Shown: positions 22,056 through 32,651, counted from the stretch's first letter. The stretch: DNA of 64,000 nt from Skermanella stibiiresistens SB22 (GCF_000576635.1 NZ_AVFL01000027.1:1-64000); one strand, 5' to 3'. Program-made: numbers and translations. Notes: generated from the sequence alone by a model not told the origin.

Positions 22056-22083
22056 GCGACCTCCGGTCCGGGACCGGGGTCGC
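22056..22083 (-). terminator. Hairpin after fdxA
   Basis: GCGACC (22056-22061) pairs with GGTCGC (22078-22083), and CCGGTCC (22063-22069) with GGACCGG (22071-22077), with one bulged base. It lies 12 bases after the fdxA stop on the minus strand. No T-run follows, so termination is only suggested. Confidence 0.4.
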
Positions 22084-22095
22084 CAGCCCCTACCT

Positions 22096-22434
22096 TCAGT
22101 TACCGGTGCCGGGCTCCGGCTTGAAGAACTTCTCGAACTTGTCCGCGGCGCCCTTGAACTCCTCGGCTTCCGGCAGCGCGTCCTTCTTGCGCGTCAGGTT
22201 CGGCCATTGCAGGGAGTATTCGCGGTTCAGCTCCAGCCACTTCTCGGCATCGGTCTCGGTATCCGGAATGATCGCCTCGGCCGGGCATTCCGGCTCGCAC
22301 ACGCCGCAGTCGATGCATTCGTCCGGGTGGATGACAAGCATGTTGTCACCCTCGTAGAAGCAATCGACGGGGCACACCTCGACGCAGTCGGTATATTTGC
22401 ACTTGATGCATTGCTCGGTGACGACGTAGGGCAT
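22096..22434 (-). CDS. fdxA: 7Fe ferredoxin FdxA
   Basis: 112 residues. Small electron carrier with one 3Fe-4S and one 4Fe-4S cluster. The first cysteine group is [17 protein letters not shown] and the second [12 protein letters not shown]; the tail [23 protein letters not shown] is typical of the FdxA/FdII type. The start at 22434 ([10 protein letters not shown]) is set by homology and a GAGGAAAAAGGGAAAG stretch upstream. The fdxA-carD order is conserved in alphaproteobacteria. Confidence 0.95.
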   Translation of the reverse strand: MPYVVTEQCIKCKYTDCVEVCPVDCFYEGDNMLVIHPDECIDCGVCEPECPAEAIIPDTETDAEKWLELNREYSLQWPNLTRKKDALPEAEEFKGAADKFEKFFKPEPGTGN

Positions 22435-22527
22435 GCTCGCTTTCCCTTTTTCCTCTTCAGGCGCCCGGATCGGCCATCCAGCCGGGCACCGTGCCATCTC
22501 ATGTGTTTCGGTCGCGGCCGGAGGTCC

Positions 22528-23031
22528 CTAGATCGAGGTGTCCCCGGTCGGCGCCTCGATGGTCGAATCGGAGATGCCCAGCCGGTCGAGGACACGCATC
22601 CGAGCCGCTCCACGGTCGCGGTCGGAGACGTAGAGCAGTCCACCCACCCTGCGCAAGAGGCTCGCCTCCAGATCATGAAGTTCGCCATCGGCGTAGACCA
22701 CTTCCCAGAGCATTTCAATCATCTGGATGCGCTCCTCGTCGGAAAAGCGGTCCTTCAGGGTCGAGGTGAAGCGATGCCACTGCGCGGGGCCGTCCGAAAC
22801 CGTCTCGGCCGCCTCCAGCAGGTCCACCGCCTCAGTTTCCGTCAGCGAGAAGCGTCCCTCCAGCAGGGACAGGATGCGCTTCCGCTCGGGGCCGCCGATC
22901 TCATCATCCATCCGGGCCGCCTCGACCAGCAGGGTGGCGGCGGCCAGTTGCACCTCGTCGCGCGATCGGCGGCCGGCCCGCTGGCCCGCATCGCCGTCGT
23001 CCATCAAAAGTGCCTTCAATCGAGCGAACAT
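22528..23031 (-). CDS. TerB-like domain protein
   Basis: 167 residues. The central helical domain has LAAATLLVEAARMDDEIGGPER and MIEMLWEVVYADGELHDLE, the paired acidic repeats of the TerB family (tellurite-resistance-protein-B-like), which can bind metal ions. No other ter gene is nearby, so a tellurite role should not be assumed. It sits upstream of fdxA on the same strand, inside the usual fdxA - S4 protein order. Confidence 0.8.
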   Translation of the reverse strand: MFARLKALLMDDGDAGQRAGRRSRDEVQLAAATLLVEAARMDDEIGGPERKRILSLLEGRFSLTETEAVDLLEAAETVSDGPAQWHRFTSTLKDRFSDEERIQMIEMLWEVVYADGELHDLEASLLRRVGGLLYVSDRDRGAARMRVLDRLGISDSTIEAPTGDTSI

Positions 23032-23163
23032 TCCCAGGATCCAGTCGTTGCCGTCACTACGGAGAGTTAAAGTCCCTTATCCCGTAGATGGTTGCCGAAC
23101 ACCTCGCCGACGACCCCTTCCTGACGCTTGCCCTGCGGCCCCCGACGCACTAGCCTGCCGCCC

Positions 23164-23781
23164 ATGATGACCGCAGCCGGCCCAGATCCACGCCGTTACG
23201 CCCCGGCGACCCAGCGCAACCGGGATCCCATCCTGGCTGTGCTGCGCGAGGTGCTTCCCGCCACCGGCACCGTGCTGGAGATCGCCAGTGGCAGTGGCGA
23301 GCACGCCGTCTTCCTGGCCGGCTCCCTGCCCGAGCTGATTTGGCACCCGACCGATCCCGATCCGGACAACCGGGCCAGCATCCGCGCCTGGATCGCCGAG
23401 AGCGGCGTCACCAACGTCACGGCGCCGGCCAACCTCGACGCGGCCGCGCGGGCGTGGCCGGTCACCCATGCCGACGCGATCGTCTGCGTCAACATGATCC
23501 ACATCTCGCCCTGGGCCGCGACGCTGGGCCTGATGGCCGGTGCGGGGCGCACCCTGCCGACGGGAGCGCCGCTCTACCTCTACGGCCCCTACAAGCGCGA
23601 CGGACGCCATACCGCCGCCAGCAACGAGGACTTCGACCAGTCGCTGCGCGCCCAGAACCCCGACTGGGGTGTGCGCGAGTTGGAGGATGTGCGCGTCGCC
23701 GCGGCCGAGGCCGGGCTGACGCTGGACGAGGTCATCGAGATGCCGGCCAACAACCTGTCGGTCGTGTTCAGGCGGGGCTGA
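23164..23781 (+). CDS. DUF938 SAM-dependent methyltransferase
   Basis: 205 residues. Motif I of class I methyltransferases reads VLEIASGSGEHAVFLA; NMIHISPW and LYGPYKRDGRHTAASN are hallmarks of the DUF938 group. The substrate is unknown. The start at 23164 (MMTAAGPDPRRYAPAT) follows the family pattern. It is inserted on the plus strand among minus-strand genes. Confidence 0.87.
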   Translation: MMTAAGPDPRRYAPATQRNRDPILAVLREVLPATGTVLEIASGSGEHAVFLAGSLPELIWHPTDPDPDNRASIRAWIAESGVTNVTAPANLDAAARAWPVTHADAIVCVNMIHISPWAATLGLMAGAGRTLPTGAPLYLYGPYKRDGRHTAASNEDFDQSLRAQNPDWGVRELEDVRVAAAEAGLTLDEVIEMPANNLSVVFRRG

Positions 23782-23798
23782 CGGTCCGGCTTGAAGCG

Positions 23799-24218
23799 TC
23801 AGGACTCGGTCCGCAGGCGCTCGGTCGCCCGGCGGTCCGCCTTGGTCGGCCGGCCGGAACCGGGTGCCCGCTCGGCGGAGCGCGGCATCGCCGTCTCGGG
23901 CGCCGGCGGCGACAGGTCCTCGTAGAGCGCCCGCGCCTCGGGGGCCGGCCCGCGCCGCGCCGCCAGGGCCAGCACCTTGATGATCCGGATGTGGCGTCCC
24001 TGGGCGAAGGTCAGGACATCGCCGGGCTTGACCGCGTGGTGCGCCTTGGTGACCGGCGTTCCCCCGATCCGGACGGCGCCGGCGGCGCACAGCTTGGCGG
24101 CGAGACTGCGGGTCTTGAAGAAGCGGGCATACCAAAGCCATTTGTCCAGCCTCAGCCGGCCCGAAGCCAGCTCCAGCGCCGTCTCGGTGGCGGCGGCGTC
24201 ATCCTCGTCCTCAGCCAT
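23799..24218 (-). CDS. hslR: S4-domain RNA-binding protein, Hsp15/HslR-like
   Basis: 139 residues. The S4 domain starts at LRLDKWLWYARFFKTRSLAAKLC and ends near RHIRIIKV; the tail is basic. Hsp15 rescues 50S subunits that carry stalled nascent chains after heat shock. It directly follows the Suv3-like helicase, only 18 bases downstream on the same strand, so the two RNA-binding proteins are probably co-expressed. Confidence 0.85.
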   Translation of the reverse strand: MAEDEDDAAATETALELASGRLRLDKWLWYARFFKTRSLAAKLCAAGAVRIGGTPVTKAHHAVKPGDVLTFAQGRHIRIIKVLALAARRGPAPEARALYEDLSPPAPETAMPRSAERAPGSGRPTKADRRATERLRTES

Positions 24219-24236
24219 GGCCCTCTTCGTCCGTCG

Positions 24237-26786
24237 TCATCGGATGAACTCGATCTGTCTCAGCTTCGCGAAGGGCGAATCGGTGGAGCCCTCGGCGCGC
24301 GGCTTGGCCGGGGCGCCCCGGCGCGGCCCTTTCCGGTTCCGTCCCGGCCCGGCTGGACGGCCGCGCCGCCACGTGACGGCGCCATCCTCGCCCTCGTGCC
24401 GGCGATAGCCCATCGCGGCCAGCACGCCCTCCAGGTCCTGGGGCGTGCTGCCGATCATCTGGGCGAGATCGGGCGCCGAGGTCAACGGCCCTTCGCCGCT
24501 CCGCTTGTGAAGCTCGCGCTCGAACCGCTCCAGGATGTCGGCGCGGACCGCGCGCGGCCCCTTGGGCGGATAGCCCACCGCCTCCCAGAAGTCCGGCGGC
24601 ACCGCGTCGGTCGCGACCGAGACCCGGCCGGCGGGCGGGGTCGGCGGCGGCAGCGGCATCGCCATGGGGCCGCCATGCGAAACCGCCCACAGCAAGCCAC
24701 GCAGATCGACCGCGCGCGGCTTGATCAGCGCCGGCATGAAGACTTGGCTGGTCGCCAGCCGGACGCCCAGCTTGTTCAGCGCCTGCCGGTCGGCCTTGCC
24801 GAGCCCGGCGATCAGCGGCTCCAGGCCGGGCCGGGCGAGGCCGCCCAGCGATTCGGCCAGTTGGAAGGCCAGCCCGCGCGCCGTGCCGGACAGGTCCGCC
24901 CCGCGCAGGGCGAACAGCGGCGCCAGCCGGTCCTTGATGAACTGGTCGAGCCAGCGGCCCAGCCGCGCCCGCACCTTGTCGCGTTGTCCCGACTCGAACA
25001 GCTCGTCGTGCAGGGGGGTCACCGCCGGGGTCAGCACCGAGGTGCCCGGCCCCAGCCGCGCCACGGGATGGCCGTCCCAGCACAGCACGCCGTCGGGCCG
25101 CAGTTCGATCTTGTCGTCGCCCGCCTGTTCCAGCAGCCGGACCCGGCGGCCGATCTCGTCGCGGAGCGCCCGCCGCGTGGCGCTCATGAAGGCGCGGACG
25201 TCGTCCTCCCGCACCTCGGGGTCGAGCGTGAAGTGGAAGCCCTCCAGCCGGCCGACATGGTGGCCCTCGACCAGCACCTCGCCGGCGGCGGTGACGGCGG
25301 CCAGCAACTCGCCGCCGCCGGCCAGCGTGCGGGCCAGCACGGCGGAGCGGCGGTCGACGAACCGCTGGGTCAGCCGCTCGTGCAGGGCGTCGGACAGCTT
25401 GTCCTCGATCTCCCGCGACCGCTCCTGCCAATGCTTGGGGTCGGTCAGCCAGTCCGGCCGGTTGGAGATGTAGGTCCAGGTCCGGATGTGGGAGATGCGC
25501 GAGACCAGCGTGTCGATGTCGCCCTCGGTCTTGTCCATCCGCGCCACCTGCTTGGCGACCCAGTCCTCCGGCAGGCGCGCCTCCGGAGTCATCAGGTGCC
25601 TGTAGATCTGGGACAGCAGGCGGGTGTGGGCGTCGGACAGCACCTTGCGGAAGTCTGGGATCTGGCAGACCTCCCACAGCAGCCGGACCGCCGCCCGGTT
25701 GGTCGCCTTGGCCGCGATCTCCGGGTCGCGCGACAGGGCCAGCAGCGACAGGTGGTCGTCGGCGTCGCGCACCCGCATCAGCTCCGGCCGGGCCGGGCGT
25801 TCCTCCAGGCTCTTGATCAGGACGGTCGGGTTCTCGAAGCGCAGCGCGGTGTTGCGCCACATGATGGCCTTCAGCGACTCGAACTTGTGGTTCTCGACCG
25901 CGTCGATCGTCTCCGCGTCCAGGCCGTTGAGGTCGGCGGTGGTGCCGAAAGTGCCGTCGGTCATGTGGCGGCCGGCCCGCCCGGCGATCTGGGCGATCTC
26001 GTTCGGGCGCAGGCGGCGCGGCGCGTGGCCGTCGAACTTGGTCAGCCGGGCGAAGGCGACATGGTCGACATCCATGTTCAGCCCCATGCCGATCGCGTCG
26101 GTCGCGACCAGGTAATCGACCTCGCCGGCCTGATAGAGCGCCACTTGAGCGTTCCGGGTGCGCGGACTGAGGGCTCCCAGCACCACGGCGGTGCCGCCAC
26201 GCTGGCGCCGGATCAGCTCGGCCATGGTGTAGACGTCGGTGGCGGAGAAGGCGACCACGGCCGAGCGGGGCGGCAGCCGCGTCAGCTTCTTGTGCCCGGC
26301 ATAGGTCAGCGACGAGAAGCGCGGCCGGCTGATGAACTCGACGCGCGGCACCAGCTTCTGGATCAGCGGCCGGATCGTGTCGGCGCCCAGGAACATGGTC
26401 TCATCCATGCCCCGCGCGTGCAGCAGCCGTTCCGTGAAGATGTGGCCGCGCTCGGGATCGGCGCAGAGCTGGATCTCGTCCACCGCCAGGAAGGCGACCG
26501 GCCGGTCCAGCGGCATCGATTCCACGGTGCAGACGAAATACGTCGCGCGCGGCGGGATGATCTTCTCCTCGCCGGTGACCAGCGCCACCGCGTGGCGGCC
26601 CTTGGCCTTGACGATCTTCTCGTAGTTCTCACGCGCGAGGAGGCGCAGGGGGAACCCGATCATGCCGGAGCGGTAGCCCAGCATCCGCTCGATCGCGAGA
26701 AAGGTCTTCCCGGTGTTGGTCGGCCCAAGAACGGCGGTCACCCGCCCCTGGTACTGGGAGGCCCCGCCAGAAGATGCTGCGCTCAT
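24237..26786 (-). CDS. Suv3-like DExH RNA/DNA helicase
   Basis: 849 residues from the start at 26786 (a start at 26798 is equally possible). Walker A is LGPTNTGKT, motif II VDEIQLC and motif VI QIAGRAGR, with the pattern of mitochondrial SUV3 and its alphaproteobacterial relatives. A helical C-terminal region is followed by a very basic tail (RRGRPAGPGRNRKGPRRGAP). Mitochondrial SUV3 works in RNA turnover; the bacterial protein is presumed to act on structured RNA. The first 70-odd residues of the longer frame look non-coding. Confidence 0.88.
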   Translation of the reverse strand: MSAASSGGASQYQGRVTAVLGPTNTGKTFLAIERMLGYRSGMIGFPLRLLARENYEKIVKAKGRHAVALVTGEEKIIPPRATYFVCTVESMPLDRPVAFLAVDEIQLCADPERGHIFTERLLHARGMDETMFLGADTIRPLIQKLVPRVEFISRPRFSSLTYAGHKKLTRLPPRSAVVAFSATDVYTMAELIRRQRGGTAVVLGALSPRTRNAQVALYQAGEVDYLVATDAIGMGLNMDVDHVAFARLTKFDGHAPRRLRPNEIAQIAGRAGRHMTDGTFGTTADLNGLDAETIDAVENHKFESLKAIMWRNTALRFENPTVLIKSLEERPARPELMRVRDADDHLSLLALSRDPEIAAKATNRAAVRLLWEVCQIPDFRKVLSDAHTRLLSQIYRHLMTPEARLPEDWVAKQVARMDKTEGDIDTLVSRISHIRTWTYISNRPDWLTDPKHWQERSREIEDKLSDALHERLTQRFVDRRSAVLARTLAGGGELLAAVTAAGEVLVEGHHVGRLEGFHFTLDPEVREDDVRAFMSATRRALRDEIGRRVRLLEQAGDDKIELRPDGVLCWDGHPVARLGPGTSVLTPAVTPLHDELFESGQRDKVRARLGRWLDQFIKDRLAPLFALRGADLSGTARGLAFQLAESLGGLARPGLEPLIAGLGKADRQALNKLGVRLATSQVFMPALIKPRAVDLRGLLWAVSHGGPMAMPLPPPTPPAGRVSVATDAVPPDFWEAVGYPPKGPRAVRADILERFERELHKRSGEGPLTSAPDLAQMIGSTPQDLEGVLAAMGYRRHEGEDGAVTWRRGRPAGPGRNRKGPRRGAPAKPRAEGSTDSPFAKLRQIEFIR

Positions 26787-27006
26787 GGGGGAGAGCATTG
26801 GCCCTGACGTGCCGCATTGCAAGAGGCGTGATCGCGGGTGCCGGAGGAACCGGACCGGGCCCGGGAATGGGACAAGGCGCCGCACTCCCCTCGATCGCCC
26901 TGATTCTAATCGTCGACGCCGACCCGAATAGGGTTGCAGGTGTTCGCGGCCTTTCACATATCTGGCGCATATTCGCACCAAACCTACTTCCGAAGGTGAT
27001 ACCAAA

Positions 27007-28884
27007 ATGTCCGAGGAACGGCTCAGTTTTCAGGCCGAGGTCAGCCGCCTGCTCGACATGGTCGCGCACTCCCTCTACAGCGAGAAGGAGGTGTTCCTGC
27101 GCGAGCTGATCTCGAACGCCTCCGACGCCTGCGACCGTCTGCGCTATGCCGCCCTGACCCAGCCCGAGCTTTCGGCTGACGATCCCGACCTCAAGATCCG
27201 CCTGGTGACCGACGCCGACGCCAAGACCCTGACGGTGGCCGACAACGGTGTCGGCATGAACCGCGAGGATCTGATCGAGAATCTCGGCACCATCGCGCGG
27301 TCGGGCACCGCCGCCTTCATGAACAAGCTGACCGGCGACGACAAGAAGGACGTCGGCCTGATCGGCCAGTTCGGCGTCGGCTTCTATTCCGCCTTCATGG
27401 TGTCGACCCGGGTCGAGGTCCTCAGCCGCAAGGCCGGCGAGAGCCAGGGCTGGCGCTGGGTGTCCGACGGCCGCGGCGAGTTCACCGTCAGCGAGGCCGA
27501 CGACGTCGCGCGCGGCACCCGCGTCGTGCTGCACCTCAAGGACGACGAGGGCGAGTTCCTGGACGAGCAGCGGCTGCGCCGGATCGTCCAGAAGTACAGC
27601 GACCACATCGCCTTGCCGATCCTGCTCGGCACCGGCGACGACGCCCAGGCGCTCAACAAGGCGTCGGCGCTGTGGACCCGCTCGCGGAACGAGATCACGC
27701 CCGACGAGTACAAGGAGTTCTACCACCACGTCGGCCACGCCTTCGACGACCCCTGGCTGACGCTGCACTGGCGGGCCGAGGGCAAGATCGAATACACCAG
27801 CCTGCTGTTCGTGCCGTCGGCCAAGCCGTTCGACCTGTTCAACCCCGACCGGCGCCATCGGGTGAAGCTGTACGTCAAGCGCGTCTTCATCACCGACGAG
27901 GCCGAGGGTCTGGTGCCGCCGTACCTGCGCTTCCTGCGCGGCGTGGTCGACAGCGAGGATCTCCCGCTCAACATCAGCCGCGAGATGCTCCAGCACAATC
28001 CCATGCTGGCCAAGATCCGCGCCGGCATCGTGCGCCGGGTCCTGGGCGACCTGACCAAGAAGGCGGAGGATCCCGAGCAGGCCGACAGCTACGCCGAGTT
28101 CTGGGAGAACTTCGGCGCGGTGCTGAAGGAAGGCCTGTACGAGGACTACGAGCACCGCGAGCAGTTGACCAAGCTGATGCGCTTCCGCTCGACCGGCGCC
28201 GAGGGATTGGTGTCGCTGGACGACTACATCGGTCGGATGAAGGAGGGGCAGGACGCGATCTTCCACATCACCGGCGACGACATCGAGTCGCTGCGCCGCA
28301 GCCCGCAGATCGAGGGCTTCAAGGCGCGGGGCGTCGAGGTTCTGCTGCTGACCGACCCGGTCGACGAGTTCTGGATCCCCTCGGTCGCCGAGTACCAGGG
28401 CAAGAAGTTCAAGTCGGTCACCCGCGGCGGCGCCGACCTGTCCCGCATCAAGGCCGAGAGCGAGCCCGAGAAGGACCAGGAGAAGCCGGCCGAGAACGAC
28501 CTGGGCAGCCTGGTCGCCGCGATCAAGCTGACCCTGGCCGAGGCGGTCAAGGACGTTCGGATCTCCGAGCGGCTGACCGACAGCCCCGTCTGTCTGGTGG
28601 CGGACGAGGGTGACATGGACATGCACCTGGAGCGCCTGCTGAAGCAGCACCGCCAGCTCGATGGTGGCGCCAAGCGGATCCTGGAAGTCAACCCAACCCA
28701 TCCGCTGATCCGCCGGCTGACCGATCTGGCCGCGAAGGAGGGTGCCGCCGCCGGCATCTCCGACATCGCGTGGCTGCTGCTCGATCAGGCGCGCATCGTC
28801 GAGGGTGAGCCGATCCCCGATCCCGCCGCGTTCTCGCGCCGTCTGGCGATCGTGATGGAGAAGGGGCTGGGTCTGGCGGCCTGA
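27007..28884 (+). CDS. htpG: Hsp90 chaperone HtpG
   Basis: 625 residues, normal for HtpG. ATP-dependent dimeric chaperone. GHKL signatures are visible: LISNASDACDRLRY, DNGVGMN and GQFGVGFYS. The middle and C-terminal dimerisation domains are complete. AAGGTGAT eight bases before the ATG is a good ribosome site. The gap upstream is shared with the divergent helicase. A candidate heat-shock promoter could not be defined confidently. Confidence 0.97.
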   Translation: MSEERLSFQAEVSRLLDMVAHSLYSEKEVFLRELISNASDACDRLRYAALTQPELSADDPDLKIRLVTDADAKTLTVADNGVGMNREDLIENLGTIARSGTAAFMNKLTGDDKKDVGLIGQFGVGFYSAFMVSTRVEVLSRKAGESQGWRWVSDGRGEFTVSEADDVARGTRVVLHLKDDEGEFLDEQRLRRIVQKYSDHIALPILLGTGDDAQALNKASALWTRSRNEITPDEYKEFYHHVGHAFDDPWLTLHWRAEGKIEYTSLLFVPSAKPFDLFNPDRRHRVKLYVKRVFITDEAEGLVPPYLRFLRGVVDSEDLPLNISREMLQHNPMLAKIRAGIVRRVLGDLTKKAEDPEQADSYAEFWENFGAVLKEGLYEDYEHREQLTKLMRFRSTGAEGLVSLDDYIGRMKEGQDAIFHITGDDIESLRRSPQIEGFKARGVEVLLLTDPVDEFWIPSVAEYQGKKFKSVTRGGADLSRIKAESEPEKDQEKPAENDLGSLVAAIKLTLAEAVKDVRISERLTDSPVCLVADEGDMDMHLERLLKQHRQLDGGAKRILEVNPTHPLIRRLTDLAAKEGAAAGISDIAWLLLDQARIVEGEPIPDPAAFSRRLAIVMEKGLGLAA

Positions 28885-28904
28885 TCCCGCTGACTCGAAC
28901 AAGG

Positions 28905-28943
28905 ACGGCCACCGGGGTGATCACCCATCCCGGTGGCCGTTTT
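28905..28943. terminator. Terminator between htpG and the cyclase gene
   Basis: ACGGCCACCGGG (28905-28916) pairs with CCCGGTGGCCGT (28929-28940), followed by TTTCG on the plus strand. The 3' ends of htpG and the cyclase gene converge here, so it can serve both. Confidence 0.82.
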
Positions 28944-28951
28944 CGTTGGGC

Positions 28952-30853
28952 TCAGACCTCCAGCCGGAAGACGTCCAGCTGTCCGCTGCGGCCGCGCAGG
29001 CTCTTGGCCCCGATCGGTGCCAGGGTCACGCAGCCGCCGCTCTCGGCGGCCGTGGTGGATCCCACGAGGACGATGATCTCGGCGTCGCCCTGCAAGCCGG
29101 CGCCCAATTCCTCGATTCGCGCCGCCGTGTTCACGCTGTCGCCGACGATCGTGTAGTTGATCCGGCTGGCCGAGCCGATATTGCCGACCACGACCGGCCC
29201 GCTGTGCAGGCCGACGCGGACCCGCACCGCCGGCAGTCCGACGGCGCGGCGCTTGACGTTGTCGGCCCGCAGCGCGATGGCGATGGCGTGGGCCGCGCGG
29301 AGCGCCCGGGCAGCGTGGTCGTGCTGGATCTCGGGAGCGCCCCAGAACGCCATCACGGCGTCGCCGATGAACTTGTCGACGGTGCCGCCCTCCGCCTCGA
29401 TGCAGGACGCCAGCAGCGTGAAGTGGCTGTTCAGCAGGGCGGCGGTCTCGGCGGCGCCCAGATCCTCCGCCAGATTGCTGAAGCCCCGGATATCGGTGAA
29501 CATCACCGTCACCTGCCGTTCCTCCGAGGCGAGCCCGCTGGCGTCGCCTCCCCGCGAGCCACGCCGGATCAGGCGCAGCACCAGCCCCTTCGGAACATAG
29601 GTCTCGAACCAGCGCAGCCCCGCGACCATGGCGTTGAAGGCGTCCGCCGCGTTCGCCAGCTCGCGGAACCGGCTGTCGGGCAGGGTGGGGGCGCCCCGGA
29701 AGTCCAGCGCGCTGACGCTGGCGGCGGCGGCGGCCAGCCTGCCGATCTGGTGGCTGATCGCGCGGCCGATCCACAGGGCGGTGCCGACCGACACCAGCAG
29801 GATGCCGAAGCCGACCAATCCCGTCATCCACAGGCGCTCGATCTCGACGCCGACCTCATCCAGCCGATAGTTGATGCCGACGGTCAGGGGCTGGGCGCCG
29901 TAGCCTTCCAGGGGGCGCAGCAGGAACAGGTGGCTGTCGTCGCCGATCTCGACCACCTGCGCGTTGGCCGAATTGCGTCCTGGAATCGCGAAGGCGTCGG
30001 CGGGCCGGCCGTTCCGCCACAGGCTGGCGAGCACCGGATCGTCGACCTGATCGATCCGCGGCAGCGGCAGTCCCGCCGGCTTGGAGAAATCGAACTCCTT
30101 GTAGCGCAGCGCCTGATGGGCCAGCACGTGCTCGCGATCGTACAGGACGAACGCGCTCAATCCCTCGTCGACGTATAGTTCCGACAGGAAGCGCGACAGG
30201 TCCCCGACCGATACCGCGACGATCAGCATGCCGATGAAGCGGTCGTCGCGCCGCACCGCCATGCGCAGCGTCAACAGGGTCGTCTTCGCCTCGGGCGACC
30301 AGACCGGCTCGGCCCAATAGGGACCCTGCCGCTCCCTGGCCTCGGCCATGAACGCGGTCATCTCGGCCGAGGTTGAAAGGTCGAGCGTCGACTCGATCAT
30401 CTCGCCGTTGATTCTGCCGGCTCGGATGATTACCTGATTGAGAGGCGAAAATCCCACACCCGTGACCTGGGGGGTTGCCGCCAAAGCGCCCCTCAACGTG
30501 TCCCGCATCGCCTTCTGGTCGTTCGGGTCGAGTTTTCCGCTTTCGATCAGCGCGCTCAGATACGTGATCTGGTCGCGCGCCGGATCGAGTTGATGGCGTA
30601 CCCGCACCACGACGCTGTCGATCGCGAGATCGGCCTTGTCGTTCAGGAGGGCAAAGGTGTTGCGCCCGGCGCTGCTCAGTCCCAGGATGAGGACGCTCGC
30701 CACGGCGGCCAGCATCAAGGTCCCGAAACCCGCCACCAGCACGGCGGCGATCGGCAGGCGCAGCCGACGGCGGCGCCCGGTCGAGTGTCCAAGGATCGAG
30801 TTGGCGGGGGAGACGACCAAAGGTGTCGCCGCGTCGGTGGCCGCTTCGGTCAT
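28952..30853 (-). CDS. Membrane class III adenylate/guanylate cyclase with Cache-like sensor
   Basis: 633 residues. TM1 about 34-58, a large periplasmic Cache-like domain, TM2 about 341-361, a HAMP-type linker and a C-terminal cyclase domain from about 445. Metal ligands Asp454 and Asp498, Lys494 and Asp572 (the ATP-specifying pair), and transition-state Asn575 and Arg579 are all present, so an active adenylate cyclase is likely. The start at 30853 is chosen over 30889 because the 12 extra residues are not typical. A short direct repeat lies just upstream. Convergent with htpG. Confidence 0.9.
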   Translation of the reverse strand: MTEAATDAATPLVVSPANSILGHSTGRRRRLRLPIAAVLVAGFGTLMLAAVASVLILGLSSAGRNTFALLNDKADLAIDSVVVRVRHQLDPARDQITYLSALIESGKLDPNDQKAMRDTLRGALAATPQVTGVGFSPLNQVIIRAGRINGEMIESTLDLSTSAEMTAFMAEARERQGPYWAEPVWSPEAKTTLLTLRMAVRRDDRFIGMLIVAVSVGDLSRFLSELYVDEGLSAFVLYDREHVLAHQALRYKEFDFSKPAGLPLPRIDQVDDPVLASLWRNGRPADAFAIPGRNSANAQVVEIGDDSHLFLLRPLEGYGAQPLTVGINYRLDEVGVEIERLWMTGLVGFGILLVSVGTALWIGRAISHQIGRLAAAAASVSALDFRGAPTLPDSRFRELANAADAFNAMVAGLRWFETYVPKGLVLRLIRRGSRGGDASGLASEERQVTVMFTDIRGFSNLAEDLGAAETAALLNSHFTLLASCIEAEGGTVDKFIGDAVMAFWGAPEIQHDHAARALRAAHAIAIALRADNVKRRAVGLPAVRVRVGLHSGPVVVGNIGSASRINYTIVGDSVNTAARIEELGAGLQGDAEIIVLVGSTTAAESGGCVTLAPIGAKSLRGRSGQLDVFRLEV

Positions 30854-30895
30854 GGACCGGAACTTACTCGGATGGGGCTGGGACGGCAATCGCGA

Positions 30896-30924
30896 TCATA
30901 CCAAGTAGAATCATCCCAAGTAGA
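30896..30924. repeat. Two-copy direct repeat upstream of the cyclase gene
   Basis: TCATNCCAAGTAGA occurs at 30896-30909 and again at 30911-30924, a period of 15 bases. The copies lie 43-71 bases before the cyclase start on the same face of the helix region. They may be tandem activator sites; the binder is unknown. Confidence 0.45.
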
Positions 30925-31170
30925 CTGGCCGTTCAACGCCCGGGAAGGAATTGAATGATGGCGCGTTCCGATAGCCGTGGTAACGTGTCCTGCGTGTCAT
31001 GGCACACCGTTCCGCGTACACGAGCGTTGTGTCCTATGTCATGCGTCGTGTTGACGCTGGCGTGAAAGGTGTGCAGGACTGGTATGATCGTGCAGTGCTG
31101 CAACAGGCTGGGACCTTCCACTCAGAAAATCCACCTCGGAACTGTTAACTGTTGGGGATGCACCATACAT

Positions 31171-31195
31171 TGTGGATAGACGCGGATAATCCACA
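31171..31195. promoter_or_regulatory. Inverted repeat with DnaA-box-like arms upstream of clpX
   Basis: TGTGGAT (31171-31177) and ATCCACA (31189-31195) are exact complements. Extended by two bases, each arm matches the DnaA-box consensus TTWTNCACA with one mismatch. It lies 67 bases before the clpX ATG. It could instead be an unrelated repressor site. Confidence 0.4.
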
Positions 31196-31261
31196 CCGCT
31201 TCGCCGCATCGAGTCGTGATGCAGTTCCGGTTGCTCGCAGGGACCAAGGTACAGCCCGGAT

Positions 31262-32506
<1,245 letters not shown>

Positions 32507-32537
32507 ACGACACGGCCTAATCGAGATGGGCGACCCG

Positions 32538-32571
32538 AAAAACCCCTCCGCCACAAGGCGGAGGGGTTTTT
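32538..32571. terminator. Bidirectional intrinsic terminator after clpX
   Basis: Arms 32538-32552 (A-run plus CCCCTCCGCC) and 32557-32571 (GGCGGAGGGG plus T-run) are perfect complements around ACAA. The T-run on both strands fits termination of clpX and of the convergent nuclease gene. Confidence 0.92.
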
Positions 32572-32651
32572 CGTGTTCTGATCACTGTGATTTGTCAGGG
32601 GTCGTAGGTCGGGTGCTGGTCATAAAGTTAAACCCAAAATCGCACTCATCC

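Larger units (their letters stand above)
21755..22095. other. Gene-free interval between fdxA and carD
   Basis: About 340 bases, A+T-richer in the middle. It holds a strong minus-strand promoter for carD (21942-21971), an inverted repeat over the -35 box, and a G+C-rich hairpin just after fdxA. The carD 5' leader would be about 180 bases long. No small ORF with believable codon use was found. Confidence 0.55.
30854..31261. other. Divergent regulatory region between the cyclase gene and clpX
   Basis: About 410 bases, A+T-richer than the genes. Next to the cyclase start is a direct repeat (30896-30924). Toward clpX there is an extended -10 element TGGTATGAT (31080-31088) without a well-placed -35, and an inverted repeat (31171-31195). 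If that -10 is used, the clpX leader is about 170 bases. No ORF or tRNA seen. Confidence 0.5.

Noticed and set aside
22528-23031. Tellurite resistance operon
   Set aside because: Only one TerB-like domain, no terA/C/D/Z genes; function should not be inferred from the family name.
23340-26807. Very long plus-strand frame opposite the Suv3-like helicase
   Set aside because: Low-complexity Gln/Arg/Gly-rich translation typical of antisense frames; the helicase motifs are on the minus strand.
31051-31088. TTGACG paired with TATGAT as a clpX promoter
   Set aside because: Spacing of 26 bases is too long; only the extended -10 part was kept as a weak hint.
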